Shown here: positions 49,623 to 58,865 of the stretch, piece by piece | Layout: every line of letters starts with the position of its first letter | How positions within the stretch are numbered: the first letter of the stretch is position 1 | Origin: Enterobacteriaceae bacterium | Lineage (GTDB): Bacteria; Pseudomonadota; Gammaproteobacteria; Enterobacterales; Enterobacteriaceae | Reading direction: 5' to 3' | Length of the DNA stretch: 64,000 bases | Assembly (NCBI GenBank): GCA_902363335.1 | Contig: CABIZV010000001.1 | Span: 930,001 to 994,000 of the forward strand | Program-made: the position numbers and the translations under genes | The notes under the pieces: model-generated | The model's database searches: none | What the model saw: the letters and a program-made list of their open reading frames with translations, nothing else | Told to the model about the DNA's origin: nothing

Positions 49623-52600
49623 ATGAATCTCATTTATAATATTGTCTGGAATCATTCTTTAATGGCATGGACTGTTGTTTCAGAGTTTGGAAAAGGGAAA
49701 ACGAAAAGTTCGTCTTCAAAAGCTAAAACGAGATCCATGGCCCTCGCAACCTCAGCAGCACTTGTTGCGATGACCAGCAACGCTTATGCGATTGATATTA
49801 ATGGTTATACTGATTTTAACTCATCTACATCAATCACTGATGGTATGCAGTGGAATGCGACGGCAACTGTTCAAGTGGACGCTGGTGCTGATGTCACTGT
49901 TTCCAACCCATCTGGTAGTACAACATTGAATATGGCTCCAACGGGTGGAGGGAATACTTCTTTATGGATAAATGGTGGTTCATTAACTGCTAGCAATACT
50001 GGCAGCCTGCAGATGGGCAACAATAGTCTATTACAAATTGGCGGTGCTCAGGCTGGGGGGTTAACCAGTGAACAGTCTGGTGGCTCAGCAGGAACATTAT
50101 CTGTCGGTGATTTAAAAACTGCTCCAGGCGCAACGGACGCCACAATCTGGATGTTTGGTTCTTCAACTTCCACAGCAAAACTGAATGCTAATAGTATTGA
50201 TCTTGAAGCTGACAAAAACGATTTATTCATTGATAAACCTAGTAATTCAGAGCTCGGTGCTGACATTAATGTCATCAATGATATGACTGTCATTAACAAG
50301 ACCGCAGGTAGCTTCCTTTTAGCAGGGAATTCAAACCTTAATGTTGGAGGCAATCTTTATCTCGACACTACCAATGGTTCGTTTCTAGTTAGTAATGACA
50401 GTAGCACACGAGGTATTAATGTTGGCGGTGATCTAACATTAACAAATAATGTTAAATTATCTTCTGACATTAACTCCGTTAGCACTACCGCAGGAATTTA
50501 TTCCGCTGTTGTAAATGTCAATGGTGATATCAATGTGATCGGTAAAAATGTTGGAAACACCGGGTTGCAAATCATCAATGCAGGAGGTTCCGGAGTAACT
50601 GCTCTTGGTGCCTTTAATATTTCATCAACAGTTAGTGGTAACACTACGGATGTTATCTTTGGCCATGGTGCTAAAGTAACCAGTGAGAAAGATATCAATC
50701 TCAGCAGTGTGAATGGTAGTGCTGTAAACCTATATATAGGGGATTCAAAATATGGAGCTCCGACAGACATATCTGCTAAAAGCATCACTATGTCAGGTGA
50801 TGGTGATAATAAAGTCATTTTCAATAATAATAAACCAACTAAAATTGGTGAAGATGGTTATATATTTGATGTAGCAATTGATGGCGCAGGAAGCGTCGAG
50901 CAGCAGTCAGGACACACAACATTAAGTGCCGCGTCAAACTACAATGGCGGCACGGTCATCAATGGAGGCCTGCTTTCGATTTCGGACAGCAAGGCATTGG
51001 GAAGTGGGGATGTGGTAGTTAATACTGACCCTGGTGATATAACTAAAGGTTTAGATATTGCCTATACTGATGGTTCTGATTTCACCAATACTCTGAGTGG
51101 TAGTGGCGACACAACCGTTTCAGGGGATGCGAAAATCGTCAGTGACAACAGCATCTACGCCGGTAACTGGAATGTTGTTGGTGTAGCAACATCAGCTCAG
51201 AATGCGACTAATAGCCATGACAATTTTGGCGGCGGGAGTATAAACATTGCCGAAAAAGGTTCTTTAATTGCAGACACAGATGATTCATTTTTATTTGATA
51301 ATAAGCTTACTGGCAATGGTCAGCTAACTGCAAAAAATAATGGCAACGATTTTAATTTTTCATCTTCCGTTGGCAATGAATTCTCAGGTGACGTTCTCCT
51401 CGAAACGAATAAATTTGAACTGGATGGCGTTAATACAGCCACCTTAGAAAATGCCACGCTGCATATTGGGAATGAAAACACTACAACTGTAGGTAGTGGT
51501 ACCCAAAACATTGGTGGGTTAGCGTTTAATGGTGGAACACTCATTTTCGGGGATATTTCACCAGGAAGTACTAAAAGTGACAATTTCATAGAGACGAGTA
51601 AGAACTTAGACTTAACTGGCAAAGGGTCTATTCAAATTACTGATAACGATAGTTTTGACAACATACCTCATGCGCCAGATGGCACGCGTCCTCTACTTCA
51701 ACAGGATGATGCCGGGGTTATGGTTAAGCTGGCCGACAGTACAGGGACCATAACAGGTAGCGGCGGTGATCTTAACCTAATAGACCAAAATGGTAATGTA
51801 ATATCTGATGCTGTTGTAAACAATATCACTCAAGGCGGAGAGACCGTTGCCCAGGGCACCTATGATTATCGCCTTACAAGCGGTGATGATAGCGACGGCC
51901 TATATATAAATTATGGTCTAACCAAAGTTGAGCTGTTGGCACAGGGAGATAATGCATTAACACTAACGGCAGATGGTAATACTGGCAGTGCAGCAGACCT
52001 CAGTGCTCAAGTAGTTGGTAAAGGTGATCTCAGAATAGATACAGACACTGATGTTTCATTGTCCAACAGCGGGAACAGCTACACCGGTACCACATGGGTA
52101 ACAGCTGGCGGACTCAAAATGGGAAACAATGATGTACTGGGCAACACTCGTTTGCTTAATCTGGCTGACGGGACGCATCTGAATATGAATGGTTACAGCC
52201 AGACATTACAGAATCTGATCACTGAGTCAGGCAGTACACTTGATTTTAACAAAGGGGCTCTGACAGTAAACAATGGGCAGGTTGACGGTGCGATGACTGG
52301 TGCAGGCAGTCTTAACGTTACTGGCGGCACCCTTACCATAAGTAGCGATAACTCAGATATGTCTGCTGATACTACTATAGCTTCTGATGGTGTAGTTAGA
52401 ATGCTTGCTAATCAAGCTCTCGGTACAGGGAAAGTAAATAACCAGGGAACATTATACCTTGGACAAAATGATGCCGTATCAGAAGCATCAGTCGCCGCAA
52501 CGCTGCCATCTCAATATCAGGTTGGTGAATTGACCAACAGCGGTACGGTTGTTATTGGACATAACGACGCAAACAATAATCCTGTTGCTGGTACCACTTT

Positions 52601-53984
52601 AACTGTGAATGGAAATTACATCGGTGACAATGGGCATTTACAGTTCAATACCACACTAGGAAACGATAGCTCTGTATCCGACAAGCTGGTTATAGCAGGC
52701 GATACTTCAGGAAACACTGCTGTCAGCGTAACGAATGCCGGTGGCGCTGGTGATTATACTCTGAATGGTATTGAGCTTATCGATGTTAGCGGCAAGTCTG
52801 ATGGTATTTTTACACAGGCTGGTCGTATAGTCGCTGGAGCTTATGACTATTCTTTGGTTCGAGGAACCGGAAACAACAGCAACAACTGGTATTTAACAAA
52901 TACAAAACCTGTTGACCCTGTTGACCCTGTTGACCCTGTTGACCCTGTGGACCCTGTGGACCCTGTGGACCCCGTGGACCCCGTCGTTCCTGTTAACCCA
53001 AATGTTCGCCCTGAAGGCGGGAGTTACGTAGAAAACCTTGCTGCGGCAAACAGGTTGTTTAACACTCCCCTCCATGATCGTCTTGGAGAAACCCAATATA
53101 TAGATGCTCTGACAGGCGAAAAAAAGGTCACCAGCCTGTGGTTACGACAAGTCGGTAGCCATAATAATTGGCGCGATGGAAGTGGTCAGTTAAAAACACA
53201 GAGCAACAGTTATGTTGCACAATTGGGCGGGGATATAGCTCAGTGGTCTTCAGATGGCCTTGACCGTGGACATCTTGGTCTGATGGCTGGTTATGGTAAT
53301 AATCATAATAATACCCATTCTTCTGTGACTGATTATAGTTCGAAGGGTTCCGTCAATGGTTACAGCGCAGGTATCTACGGTACATGGTTTGCAAATGATG
53401 CTGATAAAGCGGGCTTGTATGTTGATAGCTGGCTCCAGTACAGCTGGTTTAACAACCACGTGAATGGGCAGGAACTTGCTGGAGAATCTTACAAATCTAA
53501 AGGGTTCACTGCTTCATTAGAAAGTGGTTACACCTTCAAAATGGGTGAGTTTTCGGGTAGCCATGGGACTCTGAACGAATGGTTTATTCAACCTCAGGCA
53601 CAAGCAACCTGGATGGGTGTGAAAGCAGACGACCACAGAGAGGCCAACGGTACGCGAGTCAGTAGCGACGGGGACGGGAATGTTCAAACGCGCCTTGGCT
53701 TAAGGACTTATCTCAAGAGCCACAATGCTATTGATGAAGGCAAAGGGCGAGAGTTTGAACCGTTTATTGAAGCGAACTGGCTGCATAATACACGTAGCTA
53801 TAGTGCAACAATGGACGGAGCACGAATCAGCCAGGCAGGGGCTCGTAATATTGGCGAGGTTAAAGTGGGCATTGAAGGACAAATTAACCCACGTGTCAAT
53901 TTATGGGGTAATGTCGGTACCCAGGTAGGTGATAAAGGGTATAGCGATACCAGTGCCACACTGGGTATTAAGTATAATTTCTAG
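49623..53984 (+). CDS. ESPR-type autotransporter adhesin
   Basis: 1453 residues, type Va. The N-terminus is an extended signal peptide (ESPR): MNLIYNIVWNHSLMAWTVVSE, then a basic stretch and a signal core ending SNAYA. The passenger (about 60-1090) is Gly/Asn/Ser/Thr-rich with beta-helix strands and PATR-like pieces (GGTVINGGLLSISDSKALGSGDVVV). A VDP repeat linker (about 1097-1120) precedes the autotransporter beta barrel ending LGIKYNF. No protease motif is seen, so an adhesin of the MisL/AIDA kind is likely. AAGGTG ribosome site. The MarT/FidL-like pair 6 kb upstream may regulate it. Confidence 0.9.
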   Translation: MNLIYNIVWNHSLMAWTVVSEFGKGKTKSSSSKAKTRSMALATSAALVAMTSNAYAIDINGYTDFNSSTSITDGMQWNATATVQVDAGADVTVSNPSGSTTLNMAPTGGGNTSLWINGGSLTASNTGSLQMGNNSLLQIGGAQAGGLTSEQSGGSAGTLSVGDLKTAPGATDATIWMFGSSTSTAKLNANSIDLEADKNDLFIDKPSNSELGADINVINDMTVINKTAGSFLLAGNSNLNVGGNLYLDTTNGSFLVSNDSSTRGINVGGDLTLTNNVKLSSDINSVSTTAGIYSAVVNVNGDINVIGKNVGNTGLQIINAGGSGVTALGAFNISSTVSGNTTDVIFGHGAKVTSEKDINLSSVNGSAVNLYIGDSKYGAPTDISAKSITMSGDGDNKVIFNNNKPTKIGEDGYIFDVAIDGAGSVEQQSGHTTLSAASNYNGGTVINGGLLSISDSKALGSGDVVVNTDPGDITKGLDIAYTDGSDFTNTLSGSGDTTVSGDAKIVSDNSIYAGNWNVVGVATSAQNATNSHDNFGGGSINIAEKGSLIADTDDSFLFDNKLTGNGQLTAKNNGNDFNFSSSVGNEFSGDVLLETNKFELDGVNTATLENATLHIGNENTTTVGSGTQNIGGLAFNGGTLIFGDISPGSTKSDNFIETSKNLDLTGKGSIQITDNDSFDNIPHAPDGTRPLLQQDDAGVMVKLADSTGTITGSGGDLNLIDQNGNVISDAVVNNITQGGETVAQGTYDYRLTSGDDSDGLYINYGLTKVELLAQGDNALTLTADGNTGSAADLSAQVVGKGDLRIDTDTDVSLSNSGNSYTGTTWVTAGGLKMGNNDVLGNTRLLNLADGTHLNMNGYSQTLQNLITESGSTLDFNKGALTVNNGQVDGAMTGAGSLNVTGGTLTISSDNSDMSADTTIASDGVVRMLANQALGTGKVNNQGTLYLGQNDAVSEASVAATLPSQYQVGELTNSGTVVIGHNDANNNPVAGTTLTVNGNYIGDNGHLQFNTTLGNDSSVSDKLVIAGDTSGNTAVSVTNAGGAGDYTLNGIELIDVSGKSDGIFTQAGRIVAGAYDYSLVRGTGNNSNNWYLTNTKPVDPVDPVDPVDPVDPVDPVDPVDPVVPVNPNVRPEGGSYVENLAAANRLFNTPLHDRLGETQYIDALTGEKKVTSLWLRQVGSHNNWRDGSGQLKTQSNSYVAQLGGDIAQWSSDGLDRGHLGLMAGYGNNHNNTHSSVTDYSSKGSVNGYSAGIYGTWFANDADKAGLYVDSWLQYSWFNNHVNGQELAGESYKSKGFTASLESGYTFKMGEFSGSHGTLNEWFIQPQAQATWMGVKADDHREANGTRVSSDGDGNVQTRLGLRTYLKSHNAIDEGKGREFEPFIEANWLHNTRSYSATMDGARISQAGARNIGEVKVGIEGQINPRVNLWGNVGTQVGDKGYSDTSATLGIKYNF
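52911..52991 (+). repeat. In-frame 9-bp tandem repeats coding for VDP
   Basis: Eight 9-bp units (four GTTGACCCT, two GTGGACCCT, two GTGGACCCC) encode (Val-Asp-Pro)8, with a diverged ninth unit (GTCGTTCCT). The repeat lies between passenger and barrel. Copy changes would keep the frame and alter the linker length only. Confidence 0.95.
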
Positions 53985-53993
53985 TCGGATAGT

Positions 53994-54022
53994 AACCGGG
54001 GACATGTTCCCCGGTTTTTTTT
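53994..54022 (+). terminator. Intrinsic terminator after the autotransporter gene
   Basis: CCGGGGA-CATGT-TCCCCGG followed by eight T, 10 bases after the stop. Confidence 0.92.
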
Positions 54023-54083
54023 AAGAAAACCTCAAGACTTTAAGAGTTCGTATATATTGAGGCTTTAGGGATTATAAGAATGG

Positions 54084-55232
54084 TTACGCGCTGCGATACC
54101 AGCCCATCAACTTGATAAATGAGTTAGTAACGTTAACATCGGAACCAGAACCCGTATTTGCCGTAGTTCCTGAAACAGAATGGGAATGCGCACCTATCCC
54201 GACTGTATGAGCATGTGCCCCGATAGCAACAGTATGACTGTGAGAACCAAGCGCAATAGTATGTGTATGATTACCAACTGTATCTGTATAGGTGGGAGTA
54301 CCATTGTTAAATTGAGGCACTGTTGTCTGACCGCCACCACCATTCAGAGAGCCTTGCGTACCGGTTCGGTGTTTATGATTGCCAGCGGAAGATGTTGTTT
54401 TCGAGCCATAATCAAAACCGCTTGTTGTTTTCGTACTGTAATCAAATTTACTGGTCGTTTTCGTCCCATAGTCAAAACTATTGGTATTAGCAGAAAAAGT
54501 ATGACCGTGCACTGGTAAATTGCCTACAGCAAGCTTAACTGAATCAGAACCACCCGTTGCCATAACATCACTGCCGCTTGCACTTGCAAGTCTTATCGTT
54601 CGATTCTCGCCGATATAGTTCCACTTCGTACCTGGAAACAGGGTATTAGGATTTTTATTTTGAGCAAACCAAGTAACAACACCCACCGGGTAGATAGAAT
54701 CATAAATATATCCTATCTCTTTTATTGCCAGGCCCCCTAGCCCCAAATTTGTGCGTGCAATTACCTTGTCTCCCAGATCCGACAGATTCTTATCTTGTCG
54801 CAGAAACAGGCCATCACCGGTCGATACTTTCAGTTCAATACTCGCTGTTTCGGATACAGCCAGGCGAAACTGAAGATTGACGCTGATCCCGTTTGTCGGT
54901 TTCTCAATTGCTGCACAGTTTGCAACGGCATACAGCTCGCCAGCATCTGTCAGTAAACCGGCCTCCCTTACAGTGAAGCCACCTGTTTTTTCGGGGATAA
55001 CCAGGTGTGCAATAAACTGGTTAGTCTGATCAGGAGATACCTCCAGCAATGAGACCGCCCCCCGATATACCTCACGAACCAGTTGTGTCCTGGTCGGATC
55101 CGGCGTGACCGCTTGCCCGTTACCATCACCAATCACGAAATCTTTGAGTACAACGCTGGTACCATTTGCCGCTGCGGCGGCTTCCAGTTCCTTTCCTCTG
55201 TTAGTCAGGATGCTGTAATATTTTTCTGCCAT
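54084..55232 (-). CDS. Prophage tail-collar fibre protein
   Basis: 382 residues from ATG 55232 (GGGGA upstream). The N-terminus (YYSILTNRGKELEAAAAANGT..LKDFVIGDGNG) is the phage tail-collar fibre domain that attaches to the baseplate, as in P2 gpH. The distal part has three decapeptide repeats (FDYGTKTTS type) and then six HxH motifs (HGH, HKH, HTH, HSH, HAH, HSH), recalling the iron-coordinating tip of T4-type fibres. It ends FIKLMGWYRSA. No fibre assembly chaperone gene follows. It is the last gene of the tail operon. Confidence 0.88.
   Translation of the reverse strand: MAEKYYSILTNRGKELEAAAAANGTSVVLKDFVIGDGNGQAVTPDPTRTQLVREVYRGAVSLLEVSPDQTNQFIAHLVIPEKTGGFTVREAGLLTDAGELYAVANCAAIEKPTNGISVNLQFRLAVSETASIELKVSTGDGLFLRQDKNLSDLGDKVIARTNLGLGGLAIKEIGYIYDSIYPVGVVTWFAQNKNPNTLFPGTKWNYIGENRTIRLASASGSDVMATGGSDSVKLAVGNLPVHGHTFSANTNSFDYGTKTTSKFDYSTKTTSGFDYGSKTTSSAGNHKHRTGTQGSLNGGGGQTTVPQFNNGTPTYTDTVGNHTHTIALGSHSHTVAIGAHAHTVGIGAHSHSVSGTTANTGSGSDVNVTNSFIKLMGWYRSA
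54390..54480 (-). repeat. Tandem 30-bp repeats in the tail fibre gene
   Basis: Three consecutive units encode FDYGTKTTSK, FDYSTKTTSG and FDYGSKTTSS. They form part of the variable fibre shaft. Confidence 0.75.
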
Positions 55233-55233
55233 T

Positions 55234-55788
55234 TTATTCCCCAATCTCTATTACGGCATCGATATAGGCTGTTATTGCCCCACCTACGTAAAATGTTCCA
55301 TCTGCTCCCAAATCGGCAATCACATCGATAGTGCTGAGCTGGCTGCGTAAATTCTTTGCCTTCTCTACCTGTCGTCTGATGCGCATATACAGCGTCTCGT
55401 CGATGGCTTTCAGGCTGTAAACTTCAATACGGAAGGTATAGGGATCTTTTCTTGGGGAGTCCTCCCACCACTCAATGACTGTAGTCGGCAGACTAACTGC
55501 ACTGAGTGAGCGACGAACCGCTCCGGCGGTGCCTCTGTGCTGATGCACATAAGCCGCATCCTTTATCACCTGCCTTTTTTCTTCCTCGCTCCAGCTGTCT
55601 TCCCAGAAATCCACCGCAAACTCCCATGCGAGCCAGGGGAGAAGATGGGCCGGACAGGTGTCGGGGTTTTTAACGAGGCACGGCATGCCGGTATTCAGTG
55701 CCAGAATCTGCTCGGTTCCGGCCTGCTCAAGCACGCGTTCTTCGCGATATGCGCCTGGAGGAAGGAGAGAAAGTAATTTATCGGCCAT
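55234..55788 (-). CDS. Phage tail protein I (baseplate)
   Basis: 184 residues matching P2 gpI-type proteins: LLPPGAYREERVLEQAGTEQ near the start and LPWLAWEFAVDFWEDSWSEEEKRQVI near 45-72 are signature blocks. It is part of the baseplate wedge with gpJ. Its ATG overlaps the end of gene J by 11 bases and its stop touches the fibre gene ribosome site. Confidence 0.92.
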   Translation of the reverse strand: MADKLLSLLPPGAYREERVLEQAGTEQILALNTGMPCLVKNPDTCPAHLLPWLAWEFAVDFWEDSWSEEEKRQVIKDAAYVHQHRGTAGAVRRSLSAVSLPTTVIEWWEDSPRKDPYTFRIEVYSLKAIDETLYMRIRRQVEKAKNLRSQLSTIDVIADLGADGTFYVGGAITAYIDAVIEIGE

Positions 55789-56701
55789 TACCTTCCACCT
55801 CTTTGCGAGTGATATTTATCGCCGTACACCATGGTGCTTTACCTGGCTGTGCCTCCAGGTCCGCTGTCGGGCTGAACAACCGGACTCGGACAACACCGGG
55901 CTGCTGCAGTGCCGCATAAATTGCTGATAACGGCACGACGGTATTAATTCTGTGAGAAAGCGTCGCGTGCTGCGTTGCAACATGGATTGCGTTATCAAGC
56001 ACAGTTTGAGCGTCGGGGCCGCCGGGTATTTCAAGCTCGGCGGTAATGGCATATTTCGCAATAGATGCGCTTTTAACACTCACGAAATCGGTCAGTGGTC
56101 GCACTTCGTCAGCATTGAGCGTACTGGCGACGATATCGAGCAAAGCCTGACTTGCCGTCCCGTCTCCGCTACGGGAGAGCACATATACATCCACCTCGCC
56201 CGGGCGACCATGGGTTTCAGGTCCGTAGGCGTCCGCATCGAGTACATCCCTGTCCGCTCCGGATTTCGCATAAAAACGATAGGCATTACGCGCGCCGGCG
56301 GTATTGAGCTGCGCCCAGGACAGCTGGATGCGCTCACGAAAAGCGTTATCGTCTTCAGTTTCAGCCTCAACCGGCGGGACGGCCTCCGGATCGGCCGGGG
56401 TTATCACCATCCGCGCAACGTTAAATGCAGCGCCTAACTGGTCAAGGTCAGCTCCTTGTGCGCTGGCCAGGAATACGGCCCGCACAGCATCATTTACGCG
56501 CTGAAACGCCAGGGTGAGCTGGTATGCGTTTACCTCCCCCTGCTTGTAAGCCGGGTCCGATTCCACCAGCGCGTTAAATGTCGGGTCCAGATCACGCAAG
56601 CGGGAAAGCCAGCGAGAAAATATTTCACCGGCATCCGGCACGACAATGGCATCCGGCACAGACAGGGCAGAAAGATTAATTACGTCATAACTGCTGGCCA
56701 T
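55778..56701 (-). CDS. Baseplate assembly protein J
   Basis: 307 residues of the Baseplate_J family (P2 gpJ). Recognised by the N-terminal INLSALSVPDAIVVPDAGEIFSRWL, the central FRERIQLSWAQLNTAGARNAYRFYAKSGADRDVLDADAY and the late PGVVRVRLFSP block. It forms the baseplate wedge. It overlaps gene W by 17 bases and gene I by 11, showing a tightly packed operon. Confidence 0.93.
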   Translation of the reverse strand: MASSYDVINLSALSVPDAIVVPDAGEIFSRWLSRLRDLDPTFNALVESDPAYKQGEVNAYQLTLAFQRVNDAVRAVFLASAQGADLDQLGAAFNVARMVITPADPEAVPPVEAETEDDNAFRERIQLSWAQLNTAGARNAYRFYAKSGADRDVLDADAYGPETHGRPGEVDVYVLSRSGDGTASQALLDIVASTLNADEVRPLTDFVSVKSASIAKYAITAELEIPGGPDAQTVLDNAIHVATQHATLSHRINTVVPLSAIYAALQQPGVVRVRLFSPTADLEAQPGKAPWCTAINITRKEVEGNGR

Positions 56702-57041
56702 AAATTTGTATTCCTCCCACCGTCACCGGCGTTTTGTTCTCTGTGTTCACGCCTTCTATATCCAGCGTGCAGGATGAAAAATCATCCTGGTTGAATGACA
56801 CAACCACTTTTGTCACCTGCAGGCGGGTCTCCCAGCGTGCCAGCGCCGAGGCGGTGGCCGCGATAATGCGCAGGCGTGTCAGGTCATCCCGCGGGTTATC
56901 CACCAGTGCGAACAAATCGCTGCCGTAATTTCGTACCAGCACGCGACTACCTATCGGGGTGGTCAGAATATCGCTAACCGACTGGCGCAGATGTGCAGAG
57001 CCGGACAGGCGTTTGCCCGTCCGGCGATCGGTTCCGTTCAT
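56685..57041 (-). CDS. GpW/gp25-like baseplate protein
   Basis: 118 residues from ATG 57041; a GTG eight codons upstream (57065) is an alternative start. The gp25-like signature RQSVSDILTTPIGSRVLVRNYGSDLFALVDNP is clear. This lysozyme-like small protein (gp25/gpW) anchors the wedge to the sheath in contractile tails. Confidence 0.9.
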   Translation of the reverse strand: MNGTDRRTGKRLSGSAHLRQSVSDILTTPIGSRVLVRNYGSDLFALVDNPRDDLTRLRIIAATASALARWETRLQVTKVVVSFNQDDFSSCTLDIEGVNTENKTPVTVGGIQIYGQQL

Positions 57042-57080
57042 GTTTAATGTCCAATGCAGGGCCACCCGTTGGCGGCAGTG

Positions 57081-58202
57081 TTAACCGAAGTAATCGGGGC
57101 CTGTTTTATCTTTGCCCTTACCGGATTTTTTAGATGATTTTGAGGCGGGACGGATATCGACGACCAGGTTGTAGCTGTAGCTGAACCCGGCAGGTGTCAG
57201 AGAAAACACTAGAGATTCAACTAGCCATGTACGATCTTCCCGTGAGCCGAAACCGGACGTTATCACCCCGGACTCAGCACTCAGCGGTACATGCTTTGGA
57301 CGGCAAGGCCCGGTGAGCGTCATTTTTTGCTCATTCCGTTTAGTCTGGGTCTTCTTCGATTTGGCATGCTGATCGGCAGCATCTTTTGCAGGCTGGGTGT
57401 AGGGGTTTGATAACGAAGGGCCGTCATGGTCAACGGTCGTTGTTTTCGTCCGGCCATCGGTTTCATCATAGTAACGAACACTAATTTTCCCGGCAGTCTT
57501 CCCATTGCTACCCGTGGCTTTTCCCGACGAGCTTCCCCGCTCCCCCTCACTATATGACCAGGAGGATACTTCATCGGGCGTTATCGTTATCGGACCGGAA
57601 GATTTCCCTGTTGCGCTCTCAGCCGCCCCTTGTTTAAGGAAAAGCCAGTACCCACCGGATGGTTTGCTGACAGCATTAAATTGCTTAGCCAGCCGGGTCA
57701 TCAGATTGGCATCCGACTCCGCAACCTGATCCAGATGGTCAATATGCATATTTGCAAACGCACTGGCGACTTTCGGGATCAGGCTGTTGTCCACCGCCAC
57801 TGTCTTCACCAGGTCGGCAAGGCGCAGATTATCCCAGCTTCGGGTTTTCTGGCTCAGCACATCGCCAGGCTGTTTTTGCGCGTTCATCGGTGCTGCCGTG
57901 GCATAAAGCTTCACTTTTCGTGGCGGCCCACTGCTGGACACACCGCACACAACAAACCAGCCCTTATCCACCAGTTGCTCATTAAAGCCAAGAGCCACAC
58001 GCAGGCGCGCCCCTTTTGTGGGCAGGGCCAGAGTCTCCGATAATAACGATATTTTCAGTTCATCAGCTCTTGCTGTGGCTCCGCCATTATCCGTCAGCGT
58101 TATTTCCATCAGACTCTGCTGCAATGCGCGGGTGATATCCTTTCCCTCCGCGATGACATTAAAAGTGGGGGCGTATTCAGGTTTAATGATCTGTTCAACC
58201 AT
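57081..58202 (-). CDS. Tail protein D (VgrG/Pvc8-type hub, late control D)
   Basis: 373 residues of the P2 gpD family, equivalent to the N-terminal half of VgrG. It forms the hub between the tail tube and spike. Recognised from the MEITLTDNGGATARADELKISL, LALGFNEQLVDKGWFVV and SWDNLRLADLVKTVA blocks. The C-terminal third is charged and Lys/Ser-rich (KSSKKSGKGKDKTGPDYFG). It starts 2 bases after the gene X stop. Confidence 0.92.
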   Translation of the reverse strand: MVEQIIKPEYAPTFNVIAEGKDITRALQQSLMEITLTDNGGATARADELKISLLSETLALPTKGARLRVALGFNEQLVDKGWFVVCGVSSSGPPRKVKLYATAAPMNAQKQPGDVLSQKTRSWDNLRLADLVKTVAVDNSLIPKVASAFANMHIDHLDQVAESDANLMTRLAKQFNAVSKPSGGYWLFLKQGAAESATGKSSGPITITPDEVSSWSYSEGERGSSSGKATGSNGKTAGKISVRYYDETDGRTKTTTVDHDGPSLSNPYTQPAKDAADQHAKSKKTQTKRNEQKMTLTGPCRPKHVPLSAESGVITSGFGSREDRTWLVESLVFSLTPAGFSYSYNLVVDIRPASKSSKKSGKGKDKTGPDYFG

Positions 58203-58204
58203 AG

Positions 58205-58420
58205 CTAATCCCAGAGGCTAAAAGATGATTCGGCAACAGGAGGAGCAAGATCAGGTAACGTAATAACAATCCCTGCCGGATACACTGCACCGTGTTCAGC
58301 TAGCCCCTGATTTTCCTCCAGCACCTGAGTCACAACAGAAGAGAGATTATCTGTACCATAATGATCCGCACAGATAGCATCCAGTACATCCCCATCACGG
58401 GTTTGATATGTCATCGGCAT
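58205..58420 (-). CDS. Tail protein X (LysM-like)
   Basis: 71 residues of the P2 gpX family. The LysM-like core YQTRDGDVLDAICADHYG and the YPAGIVITLPDLAPP end are typical. The start could be ATG 58420 or 58414. It overlaps the 3' end of gene U by 26 bases and is needed for tail assembly in P2. Confidence 0.9.
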   Translation of the reverse strand: MPMTYQTRDGDVLDAICADHYGTDNLSSVVTQVLEENQGLAEHGAVYPAGIVITLPDLAPPVAESSFSLWD

Positions 58421-58865
58421 AATGTTTTAGCGTCATAGTCCAGTTTTTATTGCGGTGGCCACCTCCTGGAAGAAAGCGGCTCGTGGTGTCCGTAAATTCA
58501 GTTACAACCCACCAGCCAAGCACATCCCCGACCCCACTGACAAGTTGCTGAGGAGCCGCGAGATCGGCAAGGTCGTACAGGTCATTCACGGCCTCCACCC
58601 CCTTGCGGAAAAAGGCATGAGCCTGCCCCTCTAACCGGACGGTGCGTCCGGACTTGCCCGTATACTGCAACAGGTCCTGTTTACCGATACGCTCCTGCTC
58701 GCTCCAGCGCCAGCTGGCCTCCCGGGTAAGCTGGTTATAGGCTGTCGTATCAACTGAAAAGGCAAAATCCCCCAACATCAGCATTACCCTGGCCTGTTCT
58801 GCCCCACGCGCAGCCTCACTGCCGGCTAGCCTGGCATCTTCCAGCAGCGGTATGATTTCACTCAC
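58395..58865 (-). CDS. Tail protein U
   Basis: 156 residues of the P2 gpU family: LMLGDFAFSVDTTAYNQLTREASWRWSEQERIGK and QYTGKSGRTVRLEGQ are conserved, and it ends in WTMTLKHYAD. It is a tail terminator or completion factor. Its start overlaps the tape-measure stop by 4 bases. Confidence 0.92.
   Translation of the reverse strand: MSEIIPLLEDARLAGSEAARGAEQARVMLMLGDFAFSVDTTAYNQLTREASWRWSEQERIGKQDLLQYTGKSGRTVRLEGQAHAFFRKGVEAVNDLYDLADLAAPQQLVSGVGDVLGWWVVTEFTDTTSRFLPGGGHRNKNWTMTLKHYADDISNP

Noticed and set aside
41604..54060. tRNA gene or att site marking an island boundary
   Set aside because: I searched by eye for tRNA-like cloverleafs and for direct repeats at the borders of the AT-rich region and found none inside the window.
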